Shown here in pieces: positions 7,781 to 16,023 of a DNA stretch of 54,916 nucleotides (within the stretch, counting starts at the first letter, position 1; every line of letters starts with the position of its first letter). Origin of the DNA: Clostridia bacterium (GTDB taxonomy: Bacteria; Bacillota; Clostridia; Christensenellales; CAG-314); the NCBI GenBank assembly GCA_017409765.1, contig JAFQSA010000043.1:1-54916 (forward strand). Reading direction: 5' to 3'. The notes below the pieces were generated by a model. The model made no database searches. It was not told where the DNA came from and saw only the letters and a program-made list of their open reading frames with translations. The position numbers and the translations under genes are program-made.

Positions 7781-9421
7781 ATGAGTGAATCAAGAAATTT
7801 TATTGAAGAAATAATCGATGGCGACCTTGCCAGTGGCAAAGTTAACACCGTGTATACACGCTTTCCACCTGAGCCAAACGGCTACTTGCACGTAGGCCAC
7901 GCAAAGAGTTTGTGCATCAACTTTGGCCTTGCCGAACAATACGGTGGCAAGTGCAACTTGCGTTTTGACGACACAAACCCCTGCAAGGAAGACCAAGAGT
8001 ACGTTCGCAGTATCAAAGCAGATATCGAGTGGCTTGGTTTCAAGTGGGACAAACTGCTGTTTGCAAGCGACTACTTTGACGTTATGTTCGACTGCGCTGT
8101 AAAACTCATCAACAAGGGTTTGGCTTACGTATCTGACGAAACCGCGGAGGAAATCCGCCAAAGACGTGGTTCTTTGACAGAGCCCGGTGTGGAAAGTCCC
8201 TTCCGCAACCGCAGTATCGAGGAAAACTTGCAACTTTTCTACGATATGCGCGATGGCAAGTTCGAAGATGGCGCAAAAGTTTTGCGCGCTAAAATCGACA
8301 TGGCATCCCCTAACCTCAACATGCGCGACCCAGTTATCTACCGCGTGTTGCATGCAACCCACCACAACACAGGGGACAAGTGGTGCATCTACCCAATGTA
8401 CGACTTTGCGCACCCAATCGAGGATGCGTACGAAGGTATCACACACTCCATCTGCACGTTGGAGTTCGAAGACCACCGTCCACTTTACGACTGGGTTGTT
8501 GTAAATTGCGATTTCCCTGCCCCTCAACCACAACAAATTGAGTTTGCACGCCTCAACATCACAAACACAATCATGTCCAAGCGCTTTTTGAAGCGTCTTG
8601 TGGACGAAGGCAAAGTTATGGGTTGGGACGACCCACGTATGCCAACGCTCAGCGGACTTCGTCGTCGTGGCTACCCCGCGGCAGCACTTCGCGATTTTTG
8701 TGAGCGCATTGGTGTATCCAAGGCCAACTCCGAAGTGGAAGAAGGCTACCTACATGCTTGCGTAAGAGAAAACTTGAACACCTACGCTAACCGCGTTATG
8801 GCAGTTTTCGATCCAATCAAGGTTGTTTTGACAAACTACAATGGAAGTGAAATTTTGTCTGTTGAGGACAATCCAAATGCCGACGAAGTGACCTATCGTG
8901 ACGTTCCATTCAGTAGCGAAATCTACATCGACCGCGCCGACTTTGCACTTGTTCCACCACCAAAGTACCACCGTCTTAAACCCGATGGCTACGTACGTTT
9001 GAAGGGTGCCTACATCATCCATTGTGACGACGTTGTTTTGGACGACAATGGCGAAGTTGTGGAAATTAGATGCTCCGTTGTGCCCAACTCCAAGTCGGGT
9101 AGCGATACAAGTGGCGTAAAAGTAAAGGGCGTTATCCAATGGGTAGACGCAAACACATGCGTAAAGGTTCAAGTTCGCAAGCTTCAAAGTCTTTTGAACG
9201 ACGTTGTTGATGGCGTTACCGACTTTACACTTCGCTTCAACGAAAACTCCATGCAAGTTGTGGATGCTTACGTAGAGCAAAGCCTTTTGAAGGCCAAAGT
9301 GGAAGATAAGTTCCAATTTATGCGCGTGGGCTACTACGTATTGGACAAGGATTCCAATGGCTCCAACCTTGTATTCAACGAAATTGTTGGACTAAAGGAT
9401 AGCTTCAAGCCCAACAAATAG
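7781..9421 (+). CDS. glnS: Glutaminyl-tRNA synthetase
   Basis: Charges tRNA-Gln with glutamine. The 546-residue class Ic synthetase has PPEPNGYLHVGHAKS, containing the HIGH-type site, FDDTNP, and the KMSKS equivalent IMSKRFLKRLV; the C-terminal beta-barrel anticodon domain fills the last 200 residues. The length matches bacterial GlnRS. Many Firmicutes lack this enzyme and use GluRS plus GatCAB, so its presence is informative about lineage. The SD AAAAGG precedes ATG 7781. It sits 22 bp after dnaB with no promoter between them. No T-box leader is visible upstream. Confidence 0.97.
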   Translation: MSESRNFIEEIIDGDLASGKVNTVYTRFPPEPNGYLHVGHAKSLCINFGLAEQYGGKCNLRFDDTNPCKEDQEYVRSIKADIEWLGFKWDKLLFASDYFDVMFDCAVKLINKGLAYVSDETAEEIRQRRGSLTEPGVESPFRNRSIEENLQLFYDMRDGKFEDGAKVLRAKIDMASPNLNMRDPVIYRVLHATHHNTGDKWCIYPMYDFAHPIEDAYEGITHSICTLEFEDHRPLYDWVVVNCDFPAPQPQQIEFARLNITNTIMSKRFLKRLVDEGKVMGWDDPRMPTLSGLRRRGYPAAALRDFCERIGVSKANSEVEEGYLHACVRENLNTYANRVMAVFDPIKVVLTNYNGSEILSVEDNPNADEVTYRDVPFSSEIYIDRADFALVPPPKYHRLKPDGYVRLKGAYIIHCDDVVLDDNGEVVEIRCSVVPNSKSGSDTSGVKVKGVIQWVDANTCVKVQVRKLQSLLNDVVDGVTDFTLRFNENSMQVVDAYVEQSLLKAKVEDKFQFMRVGYYVLDKDSNGSNLVFNEIVGLKDSFKPNK

Positions 9422-9547
9422 TTGTTTTGCAAACAACAAAATTTTGCCTTGATAAATTTGCAATTTTGTACAGTTAGGCACATTTACTGATTATCAAGCG
9501 CATCAAGTAACAAAAAAAACTTTTGTATCAAAATACACAGGTGTTTT

Positions 9548-10357
9548 ATGAAACTTTGTAAAAATTGTGGCGAAATCAACGAAAATGATTCCCTGTTTTG
9601 TTGCAACTGTGGCAAGTCGGATTTTGTCTTCCAAGAGGAAGTAACCTGTCCTCATTGTGGAGCAACCAACGACAAGGCCTTTGCGCATTGCACAAACTGT
9701 GGCAAGCCACTAGAAAAACAACCAACGCAAACAGCAACCGCATCCCCCGTTGCCGTAAACCTCCGTCAGGAAATGTCCGATTTGTACGACGAGGCCAACG
9801 CATCGGAGATGTCCGCCTGCCCCGAGTGTGGCGAAATGTTGCCTTTGACGTCCATATTCTGTCACAAGTGTGGCGCAAGCATTGCCAAGTTGACTATGCA
9901 CAAGGTGGTCAAGCGCAAGGTTTGCCCCCATTGCGGACAGTTCAACGCCAACGATGCCATCTACTGCAGTTATTGTTTTAGTTCCCTTGCTGATGCGGAA
10001 AGCGCCCAATTGCAAGTGGTACACGACGTCAAAAACCTTGGCGACGTTGTTGTTAAGCAAACCATGTTGGACGATGGTGGTGGCAAAAGAAAGCTTTGCC
10101 CCAACTGCGGTGCTTTGAATGCTCCGGAAGAAACCTTTTGCGTTAGTTGTGGTTTGAAGTTGGAAGTTGACCCACAAAAAAAGTACTGCCCCAACTGCAG
10201 TACGGAAAACCAAGGCGATGCCTCATTTTGTATCAGGTGTAACTGGTCATTTGATGGACTTGCGCCAAAGGGCCCCACATGGGAGTGCCCTCATTGTAAA
10301 GCACAAAACGATCACGATTCTGCTTATTGCACCAATTGCGGTAAGCCCCGCAAGTAA
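9548..10357 (+). CDS. Protein of seven tandem zinc ribbons
   Basis: A 269-residue protein built almost wholly of seven CxxC...CxxC zinc ribbons, beginning near residues 4, 35, 85, 118, 179, 215 and 250 (LCKNCG, VTCPHCG, SACPECG, KVCPHCG, KLCPNCG, KYCPNCS, WECPHCK). Short acidic or Gln-rich linkers lie between them. There is no membrane helix or signal peptide, so it should be cytoplasmic. The SD is weak (ACAGG). The next gene, 11 bp downstream, also starts with zinc ribbons but adds membrane helices, so the two probably act together. Such ribbons usually mediate protein or nucleic-acid contacts; no specific function can be assigned. Confidence 0.8.
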   Translation: MKLCKNCGEINENDSLFCCNCGKSDFVFQEEVTCPHCGATNDKAFAHCTNCGKPLEKQPTQTATASPVAVNLRQEMSDLYDEANASEMSACPECGEMLPLTSIFCHKCGASIAKLTMHKVVKRKVCPHCGQFNANDAIYCSYCFSSLADAESAQLQVVHDVKNLGDVVVKQTMLDDGGGKRKLCPNCGALNAPEETFCVSCGLKLEVDPQKKYCPNCSTENQGDASFCIRCNWSFDGLAPKGPTWECPHCKAQNDHDSAYCTNCGKPRK

Positions 10358-10368
10358 CGGAGGTATGT

Positions 10369-11331
10369 ATGCTAAGTTCTAACAGTTTCAATCTTTGCCC
10401 ACATTGTGGCAATTCCAATACATTGAACGCACGCTTTTGCGCTCGTTGCGGAACTCAACTAAAAGTTCCGGAGGAGGTTGTTGTTTGTCGCGCTTGTGGC
10501 ACACGCAACTCCCCAATGGCAAATTTCTGTCGCAACTGCGGTAGCCAACTCAAGGTGGGCGAACAAACAAAAATCTGCCCAAGATGTCGCAAGGAAGTTC
10601 CCGCAAGCGACAACACATGTTCCTGTGGCTACTCCTTTGCAACAATCACAACAGTTGCCCCAACTGCCGACACAACTGCATCCGCTCGTGAGGAGCGCCG
10701 TGGCAAAAAGCAAAAGGGTGTGCGCGCAGGTAGAGCCGTTGTATCCAAAAAGGGTGGCCGTGCGTTTGCCATCGTTGCAATGGTGTTCTTGCTTGTGTTT
10801 GCCTACTTCTTTGTTGCTCCACAAAACCTCCGTCCAAGCTTTTTGGCATTTGACAAGGGACTTTACTATGAAGGCAAAAATATAGCATACGGCTACACAT
10901 TTATTTTGCTTTTGTTGTATCAAATCATTGATGCAGTAAGTAACCCTGGTGGCAACATGTTCAATGCGATTATGGGCGCACTTGGTGACAATGTTGCAAA
11001 AATCATGGTATCTATTATGGTAGTTATCTTTGTTTTGTGTGTTGTAGTTCACTTCATTGTGTGCTTTACACGCGCATTTACAAGCAAACGCTCCAAAAAG
11101 GCCAACAAGTTCTACCTTGTTTTGGCAGTGCTTACAACAGTTGCAACAGCATTGATACTTCTTCCACAACTTTTGGGAGCGGACTTCCTTGGTGGCGTTT
11201 TGAAAATTTTTGCAATGCCTGATGGATTTGGTTTTGGTTGGGTGCTTTGCGCAATCCCTGCTTACTACTGGTTCTTCTTTATTTACTCCGCCATTGCAAA
11301 GGGCAAGAGCCTAACAGAACAAGTAGCGTGA
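10369..11331 (+). CDS. Membrane protein with three N-terminal zinc ribbons
   Basis: A 320-residue protein. Residues 8-95 hold three zinc ribbons (LCPHCG...CARCG, VCRACG...CRNCG, ICPRC...CSCG). A Lys/Arg-rich linker follows, then about five hydrophobic helices in the second half (starts FAIVAMVFLL, YTFILLLLYQ, IMVSIMVVIF, FYLVLAVLTT, WVLCAIPAYY). The ribbons are expected on the cytoplasmic face. ATG 10369 has GGAGG 5 bp upstream; an ATG at 10365 is out of frame. It forms a pair with the preceding seven-ribbon protein. The function is unknown; zinc-ribbon membrane proteins of this design are common and mostly uncharacterised in Clostridia. Confidence 0.8.
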   Translation: MLSSNSFNLCPHCGNSNTLNARFCARCGTQLKVPEEVVVCRACGTRNSPMANFCRNCGSQLKVGEQTKICPRCRKEVPASDNTCSCGYSFATITTVAPTADTTASAREERRGKKQKGVRAGRAVVSKKGGRAFAIVAMVFLLVFAYFFVAPQNLRPSFLAFDKGLYYEGKNIAYGYTFILLLLYQIIDAVSNPGGNMFNAIMGALGDNVAKIMVSIMVVIFVLCVVVHFIVCFTRAFTSKRSKKANKFYLVLAVLTTVATALILLPQLLGADFLGGVLKIFAMPDGFGFGWVLCAIPAYYWFFFIYSAIAKGKSLTEQVA

Positions 11332-11355
11332 TTACAAAATCTCCATCGCAAACTT

Positions 11356-11391
11356 TGGTTGATTTTTGACGGCAAATCGACTAATCAACCA
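11356..11391 (+). repeat. MITE-like element, copy B (36-bp hairpin)
   Basis: TGGTTGATT (11356-11364) and AATCAACCA (11383-11391) are perfect inverted repeats enclosing TTTGACGGCAAATCGACT. It equals the left end of copies A and C joined directly to a right end. About 14 bp before it (CATCGCAAACTT) also match the flank of copy A. It lies in the 119-bp gap between the zinc-ribbon gene and alaS and could form an RNA hairpin. Confidence 0.6.
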
Positions 11392-11450
11392 TTTTGTGAC
11401 AGAGCCATCACAAACATCGACGTTAATTTTGAAAATATACGAGGATTTTT

Positions 11451-13232
11451 ATGAAAATTACATCTAACTTTTTGAGAGAAAAATTTCTTAAATTTTTTGC
11501 TGACCGCGGACACGCAGTTATCCAATCCGCAAGTTTGATTCCGGAAAACGACCCATCCGTATTGTTTACAACAGCAGGTATGCACCCACTCATTCCATAC
11601 CTTCTTGGTCAAAAGCACCCCAAGGGCACACGCCTTACTGATGTGCAAAAGTGCGTGCGTACTGGCGACATCGAAGAAGTTGGCGACGACTCCCACTTGA
11701 CGTTTTTTGAAATGCTTGGTAACTGGTCCCTTGGCGACTACTTCAACCACGAGTCCATCAAGTGGAGTTACGAGTTTTTGACCAGTCCCGAGTACCTTGG
11801 TTTGGACGTTAACCGCATTTCCGTAACTGTGTTTGCAGGCGACGAGGATGCTCCTCGTGACGAAGACTCCGCAAACGTTTGGAAAGCATGCGGTATCCCT
11901 GCTGAACGCATCTTCTACCTTCCAAAGAAAAACAACTGGTGGATTGCCGGCACAACAGGTCCATGTGGCCCCGATACGGAAATCTTTTGGGATACAGGCA
12001 AACCTGCTTGTGGTCCAAATTGCGATCCAAGTTGCGATTGTGGCAAGTATCTTGAAATTTGGAACAACGTGTTTATGCAATTCAACCGTCAAGCGGATGG
12101 CACCTACCTTCCACTTGCTCAAAAGAACGTGGATACAGGCATGGGCTTGGAACGTACAGTTTGCGTTTTGAATGGTCTAAAATCCGTCTACGACATCGAT
12201 TTGTTTGCTGGCGCTCTTGCAAAAATCCAAGAACTCTCCGGCAAAACCTATGACGAAACAACCAAAAAAGCAATGCGCGTTATTGCTGACCACGTTCGTA
12301 CAGCAACCTTCCTTCTTGGCGACCCTGTTGGTGTTGTTCCAAGTAACGTCGACCAAGGCTACGTTTTGCGCCGTTTGATCCGTCGTGCAGTTCGTATGGC
12401 AAACTCTTTGGGTATGCCAAAGGGTAGCATTGCCGAGATTGCAAAGGTTTACATCGAAGTTTACCGCGACGTCTACACCGAACTCACGGAAAACGCAACC
12501 AAGATTATCGACGAACTCAACAAGGAAGAGGAAAAGTTCTCCAAAACACTTGTTGCAGGCGAAAAGGAATTTTTCAAGGTTATTTCCCACATTCCAGGCA
12601 ACGTTGTTCCCGGTGGCACAGCATTCAAACTTTACGACACATTTGGTTTCCCTGTGGAAATGACGGTGGAACTTGCCGCTGAACAAGGCTACACAGTGGA
12701 CCTTGATGGTTTCAAAAAGAAGTTTGCCGAGCACCAAGCAAAGTCCCAAGCGGGCTCTGAACAACGCTTCAAGGGCGGTATGGCGGAAGGTGGCGGTATC
12801 GAAACAACCCATCTCCACACAGCAACTCACCTTTTGCAAGCAGCATTGCGCCGTGTTCTTGGCGACGAAGTAAAGCAAAAGGGTAGCAACATCACCCCCG
12901 AGCGTTTGCGCTTTGACTTTAGTTTTGGCCGTCCAATGACCAAGGACGAAATTGCCGAAGTTGAGCGCCTTGTAAACGAGGCAATCCAAGCAAAATTGCC
13001 TATCACTTGCGTGGAACTCCCCATCGAGGAGGCGCGCAAAACTGGCGCAATCGGTTTGTTTGGCGACCGCTATGGCGAAGTGGTAAAGGTGTACTCCATG
13101 GGCGACTTCAGCAAGGAAATTTGCGGTGGCCCACACGCCGAAAACACAGGCGACCTTGGCACATTTGTGATCACCAAGGAACAATCCAGCAGTAGTGGTG
13201 TTCGCCGTATCAAGGCGGAACTACGCAAGTAG
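11451..13232 (+). CDS. alaS: Alanyl-tRNA synthetase lacking the C-Ala domain
   Basis: Charges tRNA-Ala and edits mischarged Ser/Gly. The 593-residue protein has the class II catalytic domain (TTAGMHPLIPYLLG, FFEMLGNWSLGDYF, DTGMGLERT) and a complete editing site with H456xxxH460 and C558xxxH562. It ends at SGVRRIKAELRK, where standard enzymes of about 870 residues continue into the C-Ala (DHHA1) domain; that part is absent, and the next in-frame codon is a stop followed by noncoding sequence. Short AlaRS forms are known in some bacterial lineages. No T-box leader precedes it. The SD is GAGGA, 10 bp before ATG 11451. Confidence 0.93.
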   Translation: MKITSNFLREKFLKFFADRGHAVIQSASLIPENDPSVLFTTAGMHPLIPYLLGQKHPKGTRLTDVQKCVRTGDIEEVGDDSHLTFFEMLGNWSLGDYFNHESIKWSYEFLTSPEYLGLDVNRISVTVFAGDEDAPRDEDSANVWKACGIPAERIFYLPKKNNWWIAGTTGPCGPDTEIFWDTGKPACGPNCDPSCDCGKYLEIWNNVFMQFNRQADGTYLPLAQKNVDTGMGLERTVCVLNGLKSVYDIDLFAGALAKIQELSGKTYDETTKKAMRVIADHVRTATFLLGDPVGVVPSNVDQGYVLRRLIRRAVRMANSLGMPKGSIAEIAKVYIEVYRDVYTELTENATKIIDELNKEEEKFSKTLVAGEKEFFKVISHIPGNVVPGGTAFKLYDTFGFPVEMTVELAAEQGYTVDLDGFKKKFAEHQAKSQAGSEQRFKGGMAEGGGIETTHLHTATHLLQAALRRVLGDEVKQKGSNITPERLRFDFSFGRPMTKDEIAEVERLVNEAIQAKLPITCVELPIEEARKTGAIGLFGDRYGEVVKVYSMGDFSKEICGGPHAENTGDLGTFVITKEQSSSSGVRRIKAELRK

Positions 13233-13378
13233 TTTCATGAAAAGTGCAAAAGTAATTGGGTATCGAAGAGTACAAACAATTTGATATCAAACGTGCAGTT
13301 GTGGCGCAAAGTAGCACAACCCAAAGTTACTTTTTGCAACCCACTTGATATCGCATAAGCAACATATCTAAATGATAT

Positions 13379-13413
13379 AAAAAAGACTAACCAATTGCCG
13401 TTAGTCTTTTTTT
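13379..13413 (+). terminator. Terminator after alaS
   Basis: AAAAGACTAAC (13381-13391) pairs with GTTAGTCTTTT (13400-13410) around an 8-nt loop, followed by further T residues. The 13233-13661 gap otherwise holds only this and the promoter at 13602. Confidence 0.88.
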
Positions 13414-13601
13414 GTGGTATAAAATCCCTTGTAGAGAACGTCATTGCAGTTACTCTTTTTTGATTGCACAACCTTTTTGTGTTGTTAATATTTTTTTGAT
13501 TTATCAGTAAATACCAATGCGCAAAAGGTCAGTTTTTGGTGTTTTTGTGCCATAAGCAACAAATATTTGCCAAATGTAAACTAAAGTTGCGCTTTTTTGG
13601 G

Positions 13602-13630
13602 TTGAAATTGCTCGTTTGAGGGTGTATAAT
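13602..13630 (+). promoter_or_regulatory. Promoter of the XRE regulator gene
   Basis: TTGAAA (13602-13607), 17 bp, TATAAT (13625-13630), with an upstream TG. The transcript would begin about 25 bp before the ATG. Confidence 0.7.
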
Positions 13631-13661
13631 TGTGTCAATCAATAACGATGGAGGAACAACC

Positions 13662-14135
13662 ATGACAATCGGCAACAGAATAGTCAAACTAAGAAAAGAC
13701 CTACAACTCTCCCAAGAAGACCTCGCAGCCAAAATTGGCGTAACAAGACAATCGGTATCCAAGTGGGAAACGGACGCGTGCGCACCCGATGCCTACAATT
13801 TGATGTCCTTGGCGGAAGTTTTGCAAACCACCGTGGAGTACATCGTAACGGGAAATGCCGTTGCAACCGCCAAAGAGCCTGCCACCCACCCCGACAAGCA
13901 GGAAAAAGAATTTAGCAAATGGGCAGTTTTGGGCGTTGGCTTGATGCTTTTGGCTGGTGGCATCATCATGGCAATCATTGGCATGTTTTTAGACGTCACT
14001 TGGTGTATGATTGGCGGTGGTATTGCCATTTTGGGCATTGTTTTGTCCCTTGTGCGCAAAAGAAAAACACTCATGATTGTACTTCCCATCATTGCCGTTT
14101 TGATTGTTGCAGTAGTTCTGTTACTAACAGTTTAG
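13662..14135 (+). CDS. XRE-family regulator with C-terminal membrane helices
   Basis: A 157-residue protein. Residues 1-60 form a Cro/C1-type helix-turn-helix (MTIGNRIVKLRKDLQLSQED, then VTRQSVSKWE as the recognition helix). A charged linker (residues 66-85) leads to three predicted transmembrane segments that fill the C-terminus. This DNA-binding head on a membrane tail suggests a sensor that reads an envelope signal, though no ligand is known. ATG 13662 follows GGAGG; a GTG at 13632 in frame lacks an SD. It is monocistronic, with no obvious target next to it. Confidence 0.85.
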   Translation: MTIGNRIVKLRKDLQLSQEDLAAKIGVTRQSVSKWETDACAPDAYNLMSLAEVLQTTVEYIVTGNAVATAKEPATHPDKQEKEFSKWAVLGVGLMLLAGGIIMAIIGMFLDVTWCMIGGGIAILGIVLSLVRKRKTLMIVLPIIAVLIVAVVLLLTV

Positions 14136-14220
14136 CAAGTTGATGCAATCCTGTGTGGCCATGTTTGATGGTTCAAGCAAAGTCCCCAAACACGGTCAAG
14201 ATGGAAATGCAATTTGTTGC

Positions 14221-14250
14221 AAAAATCAACCACGTATCGCAAAAAAACAA
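14221..14250 (+). repeat. CACGTATC intergenic motif, copy 1
   Basis: AAAAATCAACCACGTATCGC followed by A7. It lies 86 bp after the XRE-regulator stop and just before a terminator. Other copies start at 19889, 23644, 25143, 26099, 30871, 42759, 45197 and 48886. Confidence 0.7.
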
Positions 14251-14261
14251 TAGGTTTAGTA

Positions 14262-14294
14262 AAAAAGGACGAGATAATTCTCGTCCTTTTTGTG
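14262..14294. terminator. Bidirectional terminator between convergent genes
   Basis: AAAAAGGACGAGA and TCTCGTCCTTTTT form a long stem with a TAAT loop. A/T runs on both sides allow it to serve both the + strand XRE gene and the minus strand frame at 14330. Confidence 0.85.
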
Positions 14295-14329
14295 TTATTT
14301 ATTGGGTGGTGTACAATTTGCCGAAGGTA

Positions 14330-14680
14330 TTACCGATAGTATTTGATTGTGCAGTTGCCACTTTCGGTAAACGTTTCAATTTCGTATTTTAGTGGGCCAC
14401 TTTTGTAGATGTCATTGTAGATGTTTTGCAGGTTATTTGTTTCGCCATGAACAACCTTCCAACCGTCATTTGGCAGGTCAATAGCAAAGTTGTAGTTGTC
14501 AATTTGTCCATTTTTCAACCCAATGGCGTAGTATATCATGCCGTTGTGCCATTTGTAGCCCAACCCTTGCAGGTTTTCCAATCCGTACAACAGGGCCAGT
14601 TCATCCCAAAAATTACCTATGGTATTGTATTGATCGTTGTTTTGCAACGAAAATTCTCTGGATATTCCCTTAAAAATCAA
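14330..14680 (-). pseudogene. GyrI-like (AraC effector-binding) frame, probably truncated
   Basis: The 116-residue frame resembles the GyrI-like small-molecule-binding domain: ISREFSLQN near the start, then FWDELALLYG, MIYYAIGL, and a C-terminal GPLKYEIETF segment. Complete stand-alone members are about 150 residues. Here the usual first 10-15 residues are missing and the protein ends at KYYR, where relatives go on to EIWIPV or similar. No ATG is available; the only candidate start is a TTG at 14680 after GGTAGGA. I lean to a decayed or truncated gene, but a functional short protein is possible. A 16-bp palindrome (GTGCTGTTTACAGCAC, 14701-14716) separates it from the next gene. Confidence 0.55.
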
Positions 14681-14720
14681 AATTCCTACCCCATTTCAAA
14701 GTGCTGTTTACAGCACAATT

Positions 14721-15275
14721 CTACAAACTTCCAGCCACGTCCTCGGCTTGTTTTTCCAGGCTGTGTTTCAATGTTTCGTCCACAATTAGGCCGGTGTTGG
14801 CGTACACATTGTGCAAACTGTTTTTGATGACAACTCTTAGCAAATCCACACCAATGTAGCAATCGCTTGCCACGTATTTGTAGAGGTATGGCTTGGTGTT
14901 TTCCGCAAGGTCCAAGGCGCGTTTGCACACCTGCATCACTTCGATGGGCACAAGGGCCGATTTGTGATACTCCTTTTGCAGGGCGGATTTGTCAACTTCG
15001 CCACTACGCACTTGGCGTGATACCGCAAGTATCTTTTCGAAGGCGGTAGAGTCCTCTTGAGCCAAGTCTTGCAGTTTGTCGATACATCTTTTGAAGGTGG
15101 ACAAACTGTTTGCTAGATACTCGTTTTCCCCTTTGGTAAGCGTTACTTCCACAGCCATTTGACAAAGTGAGCAAGCCATTGCGCCCACCATAGCAAGGGC
15201 GCTTCCGCCACCGGGAGTTGGTGCTTTGCTGGACAAAATTTCGTTGTATTGTTCGATTGTAAGTTTTCTAAACAT
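14721..15275 (-). CDS. Cyclodeaminase/cyclohydrolase family protein (FchA-like)
   Basis: A 184-residue protein of the FTCD_C family, which contains formimidoyltetrahydrofolate cyclodeaminase and methenyl-THF cyclohydrolase FchA. The family's N-terminal APTPGGGSALAMVGAMACSL loop is intact (residues 18-37), and the rest is helical, as expected for this all-alpha fold. In anaerobes such genes serve one-carbon metabolism, but no folate gene is nearby, so the substrate is inferred only from the family. AGGTGA lies just before the ATG at 15275, and a TTGACG-17-TACAAT promoter precedes it. Confidence 0.85.
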   Translation of the reverse strand: MFRKLTIEQYNEILSSKAPTPGGGSALAMVGAMACSLCQMAVEVTLTKGENEYLANSLSTFKRCIDKLQDLAQEDSTAFEKILAVSRQVRSGEVDKSALQKEYHKSALVPIEVMQVCKRALDLAENTKPYLYKYVASDCYIGVDLLRVVIKNSLHNVYANTGLIVDETLKHSLEKQAEDVAGSL

Positions 15276-15297
15276 GGTTCACCTCATTGATATAACT

Positions 15298-15326
15298 ATT
15301 GTACCATTGATTTGCCCACTCGTCAA
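15298..15326 (-). promoter_or_regulatory. Promoter of the cyclodeaminase-family gene
   Basis: On the minus strand TTGACG (15326-15321), 17 bp, TACAAT (15303-15298), about 20 bp upstream of the ATG. Confidence 0.65.
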
Positions 15327-15436
15327 TAGCCACTTTCCATTTTTGTAAAATTGTCCGTTGGGTGCGTTTTGGTATAGTTGCGCAATGGACGTTTTGACGG
15401 TGCAACAAACGGTAGTGCAAACACACTCGCAATCTT

Positions 15437-15616
15437 GTTTTTTGCCACCACGTGGTGTGTTTTTTTGCTACAATTTTGACAAATTGGTTTGCACAAGTAG
15501 CAGAGTGTCTTACCATTTTTGTAACGGTGCGTTTACGCGATTGTTTGGTCGGCACAAGCAACGGGATTGTATGCCAAGTTTTGATTTTTCGCCACCACGT
15601 GGTGCGTTTTTGAGTG
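15437..15616. repeat. Two copies of a CACCACGTGGTG palindromic unit
   Basis: TTTTTGCCACCACGTGGTGT (from about 15441) and TTTTTCGCCACCACGTGGTG (from about 15585) are near-identical units 147 bp apart, each followed by GCG/GTG and a T run. Shorter GGTGCGTTT echoes occur at 15360 and 15524. The 15327-15775 gap otherwise shows no credible gene. Confidence 0.6.
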
Positions 15617-15775
15617 TTTTTTGCGTGCAGATTTCCCGCAGATGTGGTGGTTTTTGATGCTAAAACGCATTGCTCTTTCGCCAAACTATCGCGTTTGCTT
15701 TGCCATTGCATCAACACTTGCGCACTTGTGCATTTGAACATATCTACATAGGTTGCGTATATGTGTGTAAATTGA

Positions 15776-15804
15776 TTGACAAATTTTCGGCAAAGTGGTA
15801 CAAT
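15776..15804 (+). promoter_or_regulatory. Promoter of the SAM riboswitch-metK unit
   Basis: TTGACA (15776-15781), 17 bp, TACAAT (15799-15804). The predicted start near 15811 puts the riboswitch at the very 5' end of the transcript. Confidence 0.8.
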
Positions 15805-15818
15805 ACAATCACAATGAA

Positions 15819-15914
15819 CCTATCAAGAGTAACGGAGAGACGGACTCGTTGAAGTTACAGCAACCTGAATGATGTTAAGGTGCTAAATTCCGCAGGTACA
15901 ACCTGAAAGATGGG
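15819..15914 (+). promoter_or_regulatory. SAM-I (S-box) riboswitch aptamer
   Basis: P1 is CCTATC (15819-15824) with GATGGG (15909-15914). The conserved S-box sequence follows: AAGAG after P1, GGAGAGACGGACTCGTTGAAG, whose first part leads into the pseudoknot loop, then CAGCAACCTG, AAGGTGCTAAATTCCGCAG and the final CTGAAAGATG. The P1 3' strand extended to 15919 can pair over 11 bp (including G-T pairs) with 15938-15948, which is the 5' side of the downstream terminator. This gives a standard OFF switch: with SAM bound P1 forms, the terminator folds, and metK is turned down. Confidence 0.95.
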
Positions 15915-15940
15915 ACGGCTAAATTGCAAAGTAGTATGCT

Positions 15941-15973
15941 GTCTTGTCCAAAAAGGATAAGGCAATTTTTTTT
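15941..15973 (+). terminator. Riboswitch-controlled terminator
   Basis: GTCTTGTCC (15941-15949), loop AAAAA, GGATAAGGC (15955-15963), then AATTTTTTTT. Its 5' arm overlaps the antiterminator partner at 15938-15948, so the two structures exclude each other. Confidence 0.9.
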
Positions 15974-16023
15974 GCAAAAATATCATTTCAATAATAATTT
16001 TCCAACAAAAGGAGTTACCCACT

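Noticed and set aside
11332..11450. T-box or CRP-type site upstream of alaS (TTGTGA...TCACAA)
   Set aside because: No T-box conserved bulge is present; the half-site spacing of 8 is wrong for CRP, and the sequence is part of the repeat flank.
15268..15741. Minus strand frame of 157 codons with KRTTWW-like repeats
   Set aside because: The repeats come from the CACCACGTGGTG units; it has no start signal and a biased, non-protein-like composition.
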